NCBI GenBank assembly: GCA_026394015.1
Contig: JAPKZA010000283.1
Coordinates: 1 to 45,448 of the forward strand
Reading direction: 5' to 3'
Source: Acidobacteriota bacterium
Lineage (GTDB): Bacteria > Acidobacteriota > Terriglobia > Bryobacterales > Bryobacteraceae
DNA: 45,448 nt
The position numbers and the translations under genes were made by a program. The notes under the pieces were generated by a model that did not search any database, had not been told where the DNA came from, and saw only the letters and a program-made list of their open reading frames with translations. Shown here in pieces: positions 17,443-25,736 of this stretch (position 1 is its first letter; each line of letters begins with the position of its first letter).

Positions 17443-17617
17443 GCCCAACTCGATCACCCCGTACACAAACGAGAGGATCGCCTCCTCAAAACCTATCTCG
17501 CGTTCGCCTCCGCCAACCCCGCTGCCTCTTCTCCCGACACCGTAACCCGGCCACTCGACACCCCGAATCCGACTCTGCTTCGCTCGCGCCAAGCCCCCCC
17601 AAACTCTAATCCCGCTC
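17443..17617 (+). repeat. Decayed tandem copy of the nucleoside-hydrolase-like gene 3' end
   Basis: The intergenic stretch repeats the end of the preceding gene. Bases 17264-17330 encode QLDPAQKSKVLETYLALASAKP; 17446-17520 in one frame read QLDHPVHKREDRLLKTYLAFASANP. The terminal string CCCCCAAAACCCTAATCCCGCTC at 17411-17433 (including the real stop) recurs as CCCCCCAAACTCTAATCCCGCTC at 17595-17617. The copy lacks a start and has lost the frame at its stop, so it is a non-coding relic. Its right edge overlaps the 3' end of the convergent gene at 17606. Confidence 0.7.
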
Positions 17618-18061
17618 GTACACCAGCAAATTATTAAACCGCTTCCCCGCCGCTCCAGTCCCCCGCGCCTCAATCGTCAGCCGCTTCCCGTCCGGCGATA
17701 CCGTCCGCGTAGCCCTCACCGTCACCACCCCATCTTTCCGAAACACCTGATCCACCCGGTCCGCGCTCTTCCAATGCAGTGCCACCGTGTTATACAGCGT
17801 CCCCCCTACAAACGGATACGGCTTGCCATCGTACTTCGCCGTAAACTCCGTATGGAACGCCTTCCCCTCCGCGCTCACCCCGTCGTGCAGAAACCGCACC
17901 CCGTCCCCGTCTTTCACCCACTGCCGCCGAGACTCCCGCGGCGCTGGCCCCGACTCGTAAGTCGAAGCCCCCGCCACAAATCGCCATTTCCCCAACCCCC
18001 GATCCTCCCGGGTCTTCGCCCCCAGCAGTCCCGCATTCAGTAGCAAAATTCTTCGAGTCAT
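17606..18061 (-). CDS. Small exported hypothetical protein (acidobacterial type)
   Basis: A 151-residue protein with a short leader (MTRRILLLNAGLLGAKT) and an all-beta looking body: GKWRFVAGASTYESGPAPRESR, FHTEFTAKYDGKPYPF, DGVVTVRATRTVSPDGKRLTIEARG and a C-terminal NNLLVYERD. I recognise this pattern from repeated uncharacterised secreted proteins of acidobacteria but know no function; a lipocalin-like or small beta-barrel fold would fit. The leader is weak, so export is uncertain. Its stop lies inside the duplicated string at 17595-17617. It is 11 bases downstream of the DUF4097 gene and may be the last gene of the ECF sigma operon. Confidence 0.68.
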   Translation of the reverse strand: MTRRILLLNAGLLGAKTREDRGLGKWRFVAGASTYESGPAPRESRRQWVKDGDGVRFLHDGVSAEGKAFHTEFTAKYDGKPYPFVGGTLYNTVALHWKSADRVDQVFRKDGVVTVRATRTVSPDGKRLTIEARGTGAAGKRFNNLLVYERD

Positions 18062-18072
18062 CGACTCACAGT

Positions 18073-19518
18073 CTACTGCACGCTCCGTTCCAGCGTCACC
18101 GGTGCCTTCGGAGCCACCGGCGGTATCGGCATCTCCGCCGGCTTCGGCGCTTCACTGCTTTCAAACCGTTCGCCCGACTTCCGAACCCGAATCGTTCCCC
18201 GGTCCGTCTCCAGAGCCAACATCGGTCCCCCGCCCACATTCCCGCTCAGAGTCGCCCCCCGCTGCTCACTCTTCACTTGCAGCGGACTGCCAAAGTCGTT
18301 CTCGATATCTCCCCGTCGTGTCTTCGCCGAAATCTCAAACTTCGCCGCCAGCGGCAGCACCAGTTCAATCTCCCCCGCGTTCGTCTTAGCGTTCATCTTG
18401 CCCACCGCCGTCCGCACCGGGCGTAACGTAATGTCCCCCCGATCCACGTCCAGCGAAACCGACTCCGTGAAATCCGTCAACTCGACATCCTTCGATTTCG
18501 CTCGCAACACCACCGGACCCGTCACCTGGTTCCCCGTCATCGTCCCTCCGGAAATCCGCAGCACCCCCGCCACTTTCTCCACGCGAAGGTTCGTCGACGC
18601 ACTTTCAAACCGCAACTGTCTGGCGATCTGCCGAAACGAAATGTCCCCCGAATAGCTCCCGTTCACCGTCACCGTTCCACTCACATTCTCAATTTCCACG
18701 TCCTGCCCCCGGCCCTTCACTTCCACGTTGCCCTTTGCGTTCACCACCCGAATCACATCGCTCTTCCGCAAATCAGCCCGGACGTTCCCGCCGACATTGT
18801 TCAAACGAATCCCCGCGTTCTCGCTCGTCACTTCCACGTCTCCGCCGATATTCTCGATATCCAAATCGCCATACCGGCTCTTCGATTCCACCCGCGCCCC
18901 CCGCGGCACCGTAATCTCCAAGTCCGCCTTCAACTGCGGACCGGAACCCACCCGCTCCAGGTTCGTCCGGATCACCAGAATCTCGCCCTGCTGCACAATC
19001 TCAAACGGCGAGTTCTTATCGTCCCGGTCCGCATCCGCCCGATTCATCGACCGAATCGTCTTCGTTCCGGTCACCTTGACATCTTCCCCGTCCGTCCCAA
19101 TCACCCGCGAATTGCCCCGCGCGTTCTCAATCAAAATCCGCGGCGCCTTCCCAGCCTTCAACGTGCCAGCCACCGGGTAGTCGTAGGCCTCCCCCATAAT
19201 CTCCCACGCCCCCAGCGAAAACCGGTTGCTCCACATGTCCCGCTGCTTCACACCCCAAAACACGCTCGAACCAATCACGCAGATGAAGATGATCATAACC
19301 CACTCCCCGCCCGACATCCCCGACTTCGACGTCAGTCGGCCGTTCTGGTTCGCCATTACAACTTCGACCAGACGCAGAACACCCCAGGCGATCACTCCAT
19401 ACGGCCAATACGCGCTCACTAAATCCAGCAGTTGAATACCGGGCAGGAAGTTCCGCAGCAGGAACAACGTGCCAATCACAATCAAAACAATCGGTCCGAC
19501 AATCGACGTGCGACGCAT
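18073..19518 (-). CDS. LiaI/LiaF-like membrane segment fused to DUF4097 beta-helix
   Basis: A 481-residue protein. The first 60 residues hold two hydrophobic helices with the DUF5668/LiaI-LiaF signature (GPIVLIVIGTLFLLRNFLPG, then SAYWPYGVIAWGVLRLVE), and a third helix lies near residues 71-88. From about residue 115 the chain is a repetitive beta region with evenly spaced strands (VEVTSENAGIRLNNVGGNVRADLRKSD..., VTVNGSYSGDISFRQI...), typical of the DUF4097 right-handed helix. Related proteins sit next to envelope-stress regulators and are thought to sense or scaffold membrane damage. It is downstream of sigma/anti-sigma genes and 3 bases after the small DUF5668 gene, so it probably belongs to that regulon. 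Confidence 0.82.
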   Translation of the reverse strand: MRRTSIVGPIVLIVIGTLFLLRNFLPGIQLLDLVSAYWPYGVIAWGVLRLVEVVMANQNGRLTSKSGMSGGEWVMIIFICVIGSSVFWGVKQRDMWSNRFSLGAWEIMGEAYDYPVAGTLKAGKAPRILIENARGNSRVIGTDGEDVKVTGTKTIRSMNRADADRDDKNSPFEIVQQGEILVIRTNLERVGSGPQLKADLEITVPRGARVESKSRYGDLDIENIGGDVEVTSENAGIRLNNVGGNVRADLRKSDVIRVVNAKGNVEVKGRGQDVEIENVSGTVTVNGSYSGDISFRQIARQLRFESASTNLRVEKVAGVLRISGGTMTGNQVTGPVVLRAKSKDVELTDFTESVSLDVDRGDITLRPVRTAVGKMNAKTNAGEIELVLPLAAKFEISAKTRRGDIENDFGSPLQVKSEQRGATLSGNVGGGPMLALETDRGTIRVRKSGERFESSEAPKPAEMPIPPVAPKAPVTLERSVQ

Positions 19519-19521
19519 GGC

Positions 19522-19755
19522 TTAGTTCCCCCCTTGCATTGGACTGCCGAATGCCGAACTCGGCGGCGGCGGAGGAGGAGGCGGAGGAGCCGATACGGTG
19601 ACCCGCTCCAAGAGCTTCAAAATGCCCGCCACCACCAACAGCAACGGCCACGATTGACGGAAGCCGTAGCCTCCGTTATGGTCCAGCGCGAACAACACAC
19701 CCACCGTGATCAAAAGAACCGGACCCCGAATTGCCCCATAAAGATTACTGTTCAC
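19522..19755 (-). CDS. Small two-helix LiaI/LiaF-like membrane protein
   Basis: A 77-residue protein. The start is GTG at 19755, chosen because AGGAGG lies 6 bases before it; the longer frame to 19827 would begin inside the upstream gene. Two hydrophobic helices (GPVLLITVGVLFALDH and WPLLLVVAGILKLLERV) match the DUF5668 pattern seen in both neighbours, followed by a run of ten prolines in a PPPPPPPPPP-S tail and a short Gly-rich end. It overlaps the upstream gene by 11 bases and is 3 bases from the DUF4097 gene. Probably an inner-membrane component of the same stress module. Confidence 0.75.
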   Translation of the reverse strand: MNSNLYGAIRGPVLLITVGVLFALDHNGGYGFRQSWPLLLVVAGILKLLERVTVSAPPPPPPPPPSSAFGSPMQGGN

Positions 19756-20434
19756 GACGCACCTCCTCCTGCACGGGCTCGACCGGCGCCTGCATCCGCA
19801 CATAGAGCAGATAAACACCCGCTCCAATCAACGCCAATGGCCAGAACCGCACAATCTGCGAAATCCGAATCAATTCAAAATTGTTCAGCAGGAAAACCAC
19901 GCCCAGTCCAATCAAAACCAACGGACCCACCGGAATCCCGCCCTTGCCCGCCTGCGCCGAAACCAACCCGGAAAACTCGTCCACCACCTCGCCCTTCTGT
20001 CGCCGTTGCGCCGTATGGTAGGCCTCAAACGCCTGGTAAATCACCCAGGCCGGAATCATAAACCCAAATAACACGTGCAATTCGCCCACGTTGTCGGAGT
20101 TGGCCAGCGTGATCAGCATCCCAAACACCACCACATGGACGAAGCCCTTGGCGTACTGCGCGTTATAAATCGCACCCACGCCCGGCAATAGACCCAGAAT
20201 AAAAGCCAGCCCAGGAGAAATACCCGCACCCACGCTGCTCACCGTTGGCGGTGGCGGCACCGTCGGAGGGGACGTCCACGGAGAACTCGGCATCTCCGTC
20301 GCCGGCACATGCTCCGCACAGTAAACCGTACCCGCCATCAATCGCTGTTCGGTCCCCGACAGTTGCTTCCCGCAGATGCGGCAAAACGCTCGACTCTCCG
20401 GTGCGGCGTTCACTTGGTTTACGTCTTCTTCCAT
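19745..20434 (-). CDS. Zinc-ribbon membrane protein with LiaI/LiaF-like C-terminus
   Basis: A 229-residue protein. Residues 18-42 contain CRICGK...YCAEH, a short Cys/His metal-binding ribbon; then a Pro/Ser/Thr linker; then helices LAFILGLLPGVGAIYNAQYAKGF (TM2-domain-like PG-G-YnaQ pattern), FVHVVVFGMLITLA and VLFGFMIPAWVIYQAFEAY; finally a DUF5668 pair GPLVLIGLGVVFLLNNFEL / RFWPLALIGAGVYLLYVR. It is the first membrane gene after the anti-sigma gene, and its end overlaps the small DUF5668 gene start. Function unknown; the context says envelope homeostasis. Confidence 0.78.
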   Translation of the reverse strand: MEEDVNQVNAAPESRAFCRICGKQLSGTEQRLMAGTVYCAEHVPATEMPSSPWTSPPTVPPPPTVSSVGAGISPGLAFILGLLPGVGAIYNAQYAKGFVHVVVFGMLITLANSDNVGELHVLFGFMIPAWVIYQAFEAYHTAQRRQKGEVVDEFSGLVSAQAGKGGIPVGPLVLIGLGVVFLLNNFELIRISQIVRFWPLALIGAGVYLLYVRMQAPVEPVQEEVRREQ

Positions 20435-20456
20435 GGTTATGTCCCCCGAACTCTCT

Positions 20457-21065
20457 TTATTTCAATGACTTGCGGTCATCAGTAGGTACGGAAATCTTCT
20501 CTGCGTCGTTCCGTGTTTTTTGCTGCCGATCTAACTCTTCTTGCTCAGACCATTCCTGCAAACGGCTCTGAATCTCAAACACCAACCGAATGTTGTCGTA
20601 GTACTTCACCGCCCGGTCCCAAGCCCGATGCGCCTGATCGTCCACACTCACCCAAATCTTCACCGGGTCCAAATCCGACGGCTTCAACTGACGCACCGGC
20701 ACTTTAAACACCTGCGCCAACATCGAAAGCGATAACACCGTCATCGCCATCCCCATCGCCATCCGCGGTGCCAACACCGGACCAAACCAGCGCCCCAACA
20801 CCGCCACCAAACCCGTTTTCGCCTTACCCACCGCCGTCTGCCGCGCCGGCAACTCAAACAAAATCTTCGTGATCAGCTCTTTCGGCGGCTCCACCACCGC
20901 CGCCCGGCTCATAAACGCGACCGCTCCTAAAACATCCGCCGCATACTCCCGGCATCCCGCACACTGCGCCCGATGCGCCTCGAAAGCAGCCTCCGCCTCG
21001 CCCCGCAATTGCCCATCGGCGGCGTCGCAAAGCAAAATCTCAAACTCGGCACAACTCAGTTTCAT
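20457..21065 (-). CDS. Anti-sigma factor (zf-HC2 type) with one membrane helix
   Basis: A 202-residue protein. The N-terminal zinc anti-sigma motif is seen as HRAQCAGC (His-x3-Cys-x2-Cys) near residues 30-40, preceded by a Cys at CDAADGQL. A single hydrophobic helix (MAMGMAMTVLSLSMLAQVF) lies near residues 103-121, so the sigma-binding part would be cytoplasmic and the C-terminal 80 residues, containing a charged helix EIQSRLQEWSEQEELDRQQ, would be outside. Its ATG overlaps the sigma gene stop (ATGA, 21062-21065), the usual coupling for an ECF sigma and its anti-sigma. Expected to hold the sigma factor inactive until an envelope signal releases it. Confidence 0.85.
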   Translation of the reverse strand: MKLSCAEFEILLCDAADGQLRGEAEAAFEAHRAQCAGCREYAADVLGAVAFMSRAAVVEPPKELITKILFELPARQTAVGKAKTGLVAVLGRWFGPVLAPRMAMGMAMTVLSLSMLAQVFKVPVRQLKPSDLDPVKIWVSVDDQAHRAWDRAVKYYDNIRLVFEIQSRLQEWSEQEELDRQQKTRNDAEKISVPTDDRKSLK

Positions 21066-21727
21066 ACTAGGGCCACCTGATACTTCCGCAGCAATCGAGC
21101 CAACTCCGCCCGTCCCCGGTTCAGCCGCGATTTCACCGTCCCCTCGGGCACGTTCAAAACCTCGGCAATCTCTCTATACTCCAACTCTTCCAAATCCCGC
21201 AAAATCACCGTCTCCCGCAACTCTGGCGAAAGCTTCTGCAAAGCACCCTGAATCAACTCACTCGCTTCCCGCCCCGCCAACAACCCGTCCGCCCGCCCCC
21301 CCATTCCCCCCGCCCGCTCCTCCAACATCGGCAACTGGTCTTCAATCGAATCCGTCACCCGCGCCTGCTTCGTCCGCCGATAATTGTCAATCAGCAAGTT
21401 CCGCGTCATTCGCGTCAGCCAGACAATAAAGGATCCCTCTCCCGCCCGAAACGTACGCAGCGTCTTGAAAAGACGCATGAATACGTCCTGCGTCAGGTCC
21501 TGTGCCTCGCTCTCGGTACCGATAAATCGATAGCAAATCGCGTACACTCGCCTCGTGTGCGTCTTCACGAGGTCCTCCCACGCCGTCTCATCTCCCGCTA
21601 GACAGCGCTCCACCAGCCGAATATCAAGGTCGAAACTTTGTTCCAAGCGATGGTTTCCGCGGAAAGTAGGCGTCAATACCTCTCCGGCCGCCCAAAAACC
21701 CAACCGAACTGGTGCGCCCGTCGCCAT
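21062..21727 (-). CDS. ECF RNA polymerase sigma factor
   Basis: A 221-residue sigma-70-family factor with only regions 2 and 4. Region 2 spans about residues 38-110 (LAGDETAWEDLVKTHTRRVYAICYR..., EAQDLTQDVFMRLFKTLRTF, FIVWLTRMTRNLLIDNYRR); region 4 about 160-215 (LQKLSPELRETVILRDLEELEYREIAEVLNVPEGTVKSRLNRGRAEL). It is followed by its anti-sigma gene with an ATGA overlap. The first 30 residues are not conserved in style, so an internal start is possible. A candidate GAACTT-N15-CGTACT promoter upstream suggests autoregulation. The downstream DUF5668/DUF4097 proteins are likely targets. Confidence 0.9.
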   Translation of the reverse strand: MATGAPVRLGFWAAGEVLTPTFRGNHRLEQSFDLDIRLVERCLAGDETAWEDLVKTHTRRVYAICYRFIGTESEAQDLTQDVFMRLFKTLRTFRAGEGSFIVWLTRMTRNLLIDNYRRTKQARVTDSIEDQLPMLEERAGGMGGRADGLLAGREASELIQGALQKLSPELRETVILRDLEELEYREIAEVLNVPEGTVKSRLNRGRAELARLLRKYQVALV

Positions 21728-21753
21728 ATCGCCTTCCCGTGTCTCCTTTGATT

Positions 21754-21769
21754 GGCTCGCTTCCGAGCC
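21754..21769 (-). other. Hairpin in the sigma-gene 5' leader
   Basis: A perfect 6-bp stem GGCTCG/CGAGCC closes a 4-base loop, read on the minus strand as GGCTCG-GAAG-CGAGCC. It lies between the candidate ECF promoter and the sigma start, about 26 bases before the ATG at 21727, so it would be in the transcribed leader and could affect translation or mRNA stability. Confidence 0.4.
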
Positions 21770-21780
21770 GCTCGAAAAGA

Positions 21781-21807
21781 AGTACGTGAATTTGCCATAA
21801 TAAGTTC
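21781..21807 (-). promoter_or_regulatory. Candidate ECF-type promoter (autoregulation of the sigma operon)
   Basis: On the minus strand GCGAACTT is followed by CGTACT, with 17 bases between GAAC and CGTA. This fits the ECF pattern of a GAAC-containing -35 and a CGTA-containing -10, as in SigW/SigM-type promoters (TGAAAC-N16/17-CGTA). It would give a leader of roughly 45 bases before the sigma ATG. ECF factors commonly transcribe their own operon. Evidence is motif only. Confidence 0.5.
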
Positions 21808-21859
21808 GCTGGAAGTTTTGGTCGCCGAAGGGCCGAACCTCATTGTAACGACTGTTTTC

Positions 21860-22912
21860 TTGAAAGTCCCCACCCCGTCCTCAATCCGTCGCTGGGCCCT
21901 CGCCCTGGCCGTCCTCCTCGTCCCCGTCCTGGTCTGGCTCTCCTGGCAGCGCCTGGCGACCTTCGACTGGGCCGCCCTTGCCGACGTCTACAATCACATC
22001 GATTGGCGCTGGATGATTCCCGGTGCCGCCATCATCATGGCCAGCTACATCAGCCGCGTCCTCCGCTGGCAGGTCATGCTCCGCCCCGTCAATCCCCACT
22101 CCTCCTTCCGCCGCGTTCTCATCAATACCCTCATCGGCTTCACCGCCATCGTCCTCCTCGGCCGCCCCGGAGAACTCGTCCGCCCCTACCTCATCGCCCG
22201 CTCGGAAAACGTCTCCGTCTCTTCCCAAATGGCTGCCTGGCTCCTCGAACGTATCTACGACCTCCTCGCTATCCTCATCCTCTTCGGCTTCGGCCTAGCC
22301 ACCTTCGATCCCGCCGGCCGCTCCCTCGGCCCCGCCCTCCTCTGGGTCCTCCAAACCGGCGGCGTCCTCATCGCCGTCCTCTGCGGCGCCTGCCTCCTCT
22401 TCCTCGTCTTCGCCGGCCTTGGCGGCGACGCCCTCGTCAATCGACTCCGCGAAGCCCTCGCCTTCCTTCCCCCCACCGCCCAATCCAAAATCAGCCTCCT
22501 CCTCGAAAGCTTCAGCACCGGCCTCGCCTCCTGCCAAAAACTCTCCGATGTCTCCTTGATCGTCTTCTACACCATCATCGAATGGGGCTCCATCCTCGCC
22601 GCCGTCTTCTGCATCTTTCGCTCCTTCCCCCAAACCAACAACTTCTCCTGGCTCGACGTCATCGTCTATCTCGGCTTCGTCTCCTTCGGCAGCATCGTCC
22701 AAATCCCCGGCGTTGGCGGCGGCGTCCAAATTGTTACAGTTCTCGTCCTCACGCAACTCTTCGGCGTGCAGACTGCTCCCGCCACCGGAATCGCCATCGC
22801 TAGCTGGCTTGCTACATGGGTAGTAGTTCTTCCCTTCGGCATCGTGCTCGCCGCCCGCCAGGGCCTCTCCTGGGGAACTCTCAAAAGCCTCGGTAAGGAT
22901 CAAAACTCATGA
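21860..22912 (+). CDS. Flippase-like (lysylphosphatidylglycerol synthase TM-region family) membrane protein
   Basis: About 350 residues and largely hydrophobic, with around eight membrane helices. Family landmarks include SYISRVLRWQVMLRP, LIGFTAIVLLGRPGELVRPYLIA (the conserved R-GE-RP), AAWLLERIYDLLAI and a C-terminal IPGVGGGVQIVTVLVLTQLFGV. This UPF0104/YbhN-like family includes glycolipid or lipid flippases and the membrane part of MprF; here there is no synthetase domain, so lipid translocation is the best guess. There is no ATG near the N-terminus: TTG at 21860 places the start just before the first helix, but TTG at 21752 is possible. It ends with an ATGA overlap into nrdR. Confidence 0.75.
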   Translation: MKVPTPSSIRRWALALAVLLVPVLVWLSWQRLATFDWAALADVYNHIDWRWMIPGAAIIMASYISRVLRWQVMLRPVNPHSSFRRVLINTLIGFTAIVLLGRPGELVRPYLIARSENVSVSSQMAAWLLERIYDLLAILILFGFGLATFDPAGRSLGPALLWVLQTGGVLIAVLCGACLLFLVFAGLGGDALVNRLREALAFLPPTAQSKISLLLESFSTGLASCQKLSDVSLIVFYTIIEWGSILAAVFCIFRSFPQTNNFSWLDVIVYLGFVSFGSIVQIPGVGGGVQIVTVLVLTQLFGVQTAPATGIAIASWLATWVVVLPFGIVLAARQGLSWGTLKSLGKDQNS

Positions 22913-23376
22913 AGTGCCCGTTCTGCACCCACTCCGAAGACAAGGTCATCGACTCCCGCGAAAGTAAAGAAGGCGATGCCATTCGCCGTCGTCGCCAATG
23001 CCTCGCCTGTGAACGTCGCTTCACCACCTACGAGAAAATCGACGAAATTCCCTACATGGTCGTCAAAAAGGACGGCCGACGCGAAAAATTCGAGCGCCAA
23101 AAAGTCCTCAACGGCCTCATCAAAGCCTGTGAAAAACGCCCTATCCCTATCTCCAAACTAGCCGCCATCGTCGACCATATCGAAAGCCGCCTAGCCGATA
23201 GCGCCGAGCGAGAACTATCAACTACAGAGGTAGGAGAAATCCTCATGGACGAGCTCCGCCAGCTCGACAAAATCGCCTACGTCCGCTTCGCCTCCGTCTA
23301 TCGCGACTTCCAGGACGAACAGGCCTTCCTCAGCGAGCTTCAAAATCTTCTCAGCAAACGAAGATCCGGCCAATAA
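22909..23376 (+). CDS. nrdR: Transcriptional repressor NrdR
   Basis: A 155-residue protein matching NrdR end to end. The N-terminal zinc ribbon has Cys3, Cys6, Cys31 and Cys34 (KCPFC...QCLAC), with the conserved VIDSRESKEGDAIRRRRQC and RFTTYEKI sequences. The ATP-cone follows (about residues 49-139: VVKKDGRREKFERQKVLNGL ... DKIAYVRFASVYRDF). It represses ribonucleotide reductase genes by binding NrdR boxes in response to ATP/dATP. No ribonucleotide reductase gene is in the window. Its ATG overlaps the flippase-like gene stop. Confidence 0.96.
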   Translation: MKCPFCTHSEDKVIDSRESKEGDAIRRRRQCLACERRFTTYEKIDEIPYMVVKKDGRREKFERQKVLNGLIKACEKRPIPISKLAAIVDHIESRLADSAERELSTTEVGEILMDELRQLDKIAYVRFASVYRDFQDEQAFLSELQNLLSKRRSGQ

Positions 23377-23496
23377 CTACTGATGTAGCTGAAACATACA
23401 ACTGAAACCAAACGCCTTAACGAGCATCTCTACCTAGTAGGAAGTGTGTTTTAGGCCTTCGGTGTTGGTTTGGGGCGCGCATGCATCACTTTAGCC

Positions 23497-23526
23497 TTTC
23501 AAAGAGGTTACTGCCGATGATACAAT
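23497..23526 (+). promoter_or_regulatory. Candidate promoter for rpoD (extended -10)
   Basis: In the 245-base gap before rpoD, TGATACAAT at 23518-23526 is an extended -10 element (TGn followed by TACAAT). A weak TTTCAA sits at 23497-23502 with an 18-base spacer. It would give a leader of about 90 bases that includes the GGGAGAG Shine-Dalgarno before the rpoD ATG. The rest of the gap shows no other clear element. Confidence 0.42.
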
Positions 23527-23621
23527 TGGATCTGACACTCCTGCTGAGTTGGTCTGTTCCGCCGATCTTTTGTCTCCTCCGACAGTTTAAGGCCAGACCC
23601 TCCACGGGAGAGTGAGTCTAG

Positions 23622-25181
23622 ATGGATCACTTCGAAGATCAGTATTCCGCTGACACCACAGAGCCCCTTGGGCTCCCTTTTGATGAAGAAGCAAACTTTT
23701 TCCACCCGGAAGAAGTACACGATGGAGACGACTTCCCAGGGCAAGCAGCCCCTGAAGAATCAATTTACACTGATGACCCGGTTCGCGTCTACTTGCGTGA
23801 GATGGGTGCTGTACCTCTCCTAACTCGCGAAGGCGAAGTTGAACTCGCCCGTCGCATGGAGCGCGGCAAACTGCGGATGCTCCGAGCCATCAGCCGTTCG
23901 GCCGTCGTGCAGCATCGCGTCGTCGAATTTGCCGAAGCATTGCGCGCCGAAACCCAGGACATCGATAACTACGTCGACCTCGGCGAGACCGAAGAAGGCT
24001 CCGCCGTCGAAGCAAAACTGCGCAAAGAAGCTGTCGAAAAGTTCTTCACCGTCGCCACCCTCTACAAGAAGTTGCAGCAGGGTTCTGAAAAAGTCGAACA
24101 ACTCGTCCCCCTCAAAGCCGCTGAGCTGAAGGATCCCGTCACCCGCAAGGCGCGCCGGAAGATCATCATGAAGCTGGCTCGGACAAAAGTAGAAACCAGC
24201 TTGGCCATCCGCGCCATCCAGTTCTACGCCTCCAAATGGCGCCAGTTCGCTCAGGAAATCGATAAAACCGTCGACGAGATTACCCATCTCGATGCCGAAC
24301 TTCATCGCCTCGAAGAACGTAAAAATCCGCAATACGCCAATCGCATCCGCGAACTAAAGCGCGAAGTCAAAAAACGGGAAGTCGCCGCCGGAGCCTCGCT
24401 CAACGACCTTCGCCACACCATCACGGTCATCCGCCATGGCGAAATCGAAGCCGAACGCGCCAAAAAAGACCTGGTCGAAGCCAACCTTCGCCTCGTCGTC
24501 TCCGTCGCCAAGAAGTACGTCAACCGCGGACTTCACCTCCTGGATCTCATTCAGGAAGGCAACATCGGCCTCATGCGCGCCGCTGACAAGTTCGAATACC
24601 GCCGCGGATACAAATTCTCCACCTACGCCACTTGGTGGATCCGCCAAGCCATCACCCGCGCCATCGCCGACCAGTCTCGTACCATCCGCATTCCGGTGCA
24701 CATGAACGAGAGCATGAACAAATTCCTCCGCGCTACCCGCGAGTTGGAAAAAGAGCTCGGTCGTGCTCCTACGAATGAAGAAATCAGCCGGCGCATGGAC
24801 ATCCCGGTCGAAAAAGTCCAAAAGCTGAAAACCATCTCCCGCGATCCCGTCTCCCTCGAGACGCCCGTCGGCCGCGATGGCGAATCCGCTCTCGGCGATC
24901 TCATCGAAGACCGTTGGGTCGGCTCCCCCGTGGATGCCGTCATCGAAGCCAACGTCCGCGACGAAACCGCTAACATCCTCAAAACCCTATCCCCGAAAGA
25001 GGAAAAGGTCATCCGTCTCCGCTTCGGCATCGGCTGCGAGCGCGAACATACCCTCGAAGAGATCGGTCAGGAGTTCGACGTCACCCGCGAACGCATCCGC
25101 CAGATCGAAGCCAAGGCCCTTCGCCAACTTCGCTCGCCGGAACGCGCCCGTCACCTCCGAGCCCTTCTCGCCGCTCGGTAA
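23622..25181 (+). CDS. rpoD: RNA polymerase primary sigma factor RpoD
   Basis: A 519-residue group 1 sigma factor. An acidic N-terminus of about 48 residues replaces a full region 1.1. Region 1.2 ([30 protein letters not shown]) spans about 50-80. A long charged non-conserved insert follows. Region 2 runs from about 285 to 365 ([49 protein letters not shown]). Region 3 follows, and region 4 is at about 450-515 ([48 protein letters not shown]). It directs transcription from housekeeping promoters. The ATG is preceded by GGGAGAG. No dnaG precedes it, unlike in many bacteria, and a strong terminator follows. Confidence 0.97.
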   Translation: MDHFEDQYSADTTEPLGLPFDEEANFFHPEEVHDGDDFPGQAAPEESIYTDDPVRVYLREMGAVPLLTREGEVELARRMERGKLRMLRAISRSAVVQHRVVEFAEALRAETQDIDNYVDLGETEEGSAVEAKLRKEAVEKFFTVATLYKKLQQGSEKVEQLVPLKAAELKDPVTRKARRKIIMKLARTKVETSLAIRAIQFYASKWRQFAQEIDKTVDEITHLDAELHRLEERKNPQYANRIRELKREVKKREVAAGASLNDLRHTITVIRHGEIEAERAKKDLVEANLRLVVSVAKKYVNRGLHLLDLIQEGNIGLMRAADKFEYRRGYKFSTYATWWIRQAITRAIADQSRTIRIPVHMNESMNKFLRATRELEKELGRAPTNEEISRRMDIPVEKVQKLKTISRDPVSLETPVGRDGESALGDLIEDRWVGSPVDAVIEANVRDETANILKTLSPKEEKVIRLRFGIGCEREHTLEEIGQEFDVTRERIRQIEAKALRQLRSPERARHLRALLAAR

Positions 25182-25205
25182 CATCTTTCCCGCAAGCCCA
25201 CAACC

Positions 25206-25244
25206 GCCGGGATTAAGACCCTCTTAATCCCGGCTTTTCGTTTT
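25206..25244 (+). terminator. Rho-independent terminator of rpoD
   Basis: A perfect 13-bp stem, GCCGGGATTAAGA (25206-25218) with TCTTAATCCCGGC (25222-25234), closes a 3-base CCC loop and is followed by TTTTCGTTTT. It ends one base before the start codon of the DinB gene at 25245. The stem is GC-rich at its base and close to the textbook form. Confidence 0.93.
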
Positions 25245-25736
25245 ATGGTACCCAACTCAACCCTCCTCACCCACCTCGATTACACCCTCTGGGCCACCTC
25301 CAAGCTCCTCGACGCCGCCACCCGCCTCACCCCCGACCAACTCTCCCTCGACCTAAAGGTCTCTCACACCTCCGTCCTCTCGACCCTCCAGCATATCTAC
25401 TACGCCGATAGAACTTGGCTCGCCCGCCTCACCGGCCAGCAGATCCCCTTCGCTGACCCCGACCCCGGCCCCTCCCTCGACGATCTCAAAGAAGCTTGGC
25501 CCCCCGTCATCGCCGGCCTCCGAACCTACGTCGAATCCGCCATCGACCTCGAAACGAACCTCACCGCCACCCGCCTCAACGGTGCCACCTTCACCTGCGC
25601 CCGCTGGAAAGTCCTCCTCCACGTCGTCAACCACGCCACCCTCCACCGCGGCCAGATCATGGCCATGCTCCGCCAACTCGACCAAGTCCCGCCCGCCACC
25701 GACCTCTTCTACTTCTACCTCCAGCAAGACGTATGA
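25245..25736 (+). CDS. DinB-family four-helix metalloprotein
   Basis: A 163-residue protein with the DinB/YfiT-like fold: LLTHLDYTLWATSKLLDAA at the N-terminus, His in TLQHIYYADRTWL (about residue 49), and the paired histidines of LLHVVNHATLHRGQIMAMLRQL near residues 126-134. These three His bind a divalent metal in the family, whose members include thiol-dependent S-transferases and uncharacterised stress proteins. The ATG lies directly after the T-tract of the rpoD terminator, so no ordinary Shine-Dalgarno is possible outside the hairpin; it may be leaderless or translated from read-through. It overlaps the haemoglobin gene by ATGA. Confidence 0.87.
   Translation: MVPNSTLLTHLDYTLWATSKLLDAATRLTPDQLSLDLKVSHTSVLSTLQHIYYADRTWLARLTGQQIPFADPDPGPSLDDLKEAWPPVIAGLRTYVESAIDLETNLTATRLNGATFTCARWKVLLHVVNHATLHRGQIMAMLRQLDQVPPATDLFYFYLQQDV

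Noticed and set aside
18398-19180. Plus-strand frames inside the DUF4097 gene
   Set aside because: Short, without family patterns or start signals, and opposite a well-supported gene.
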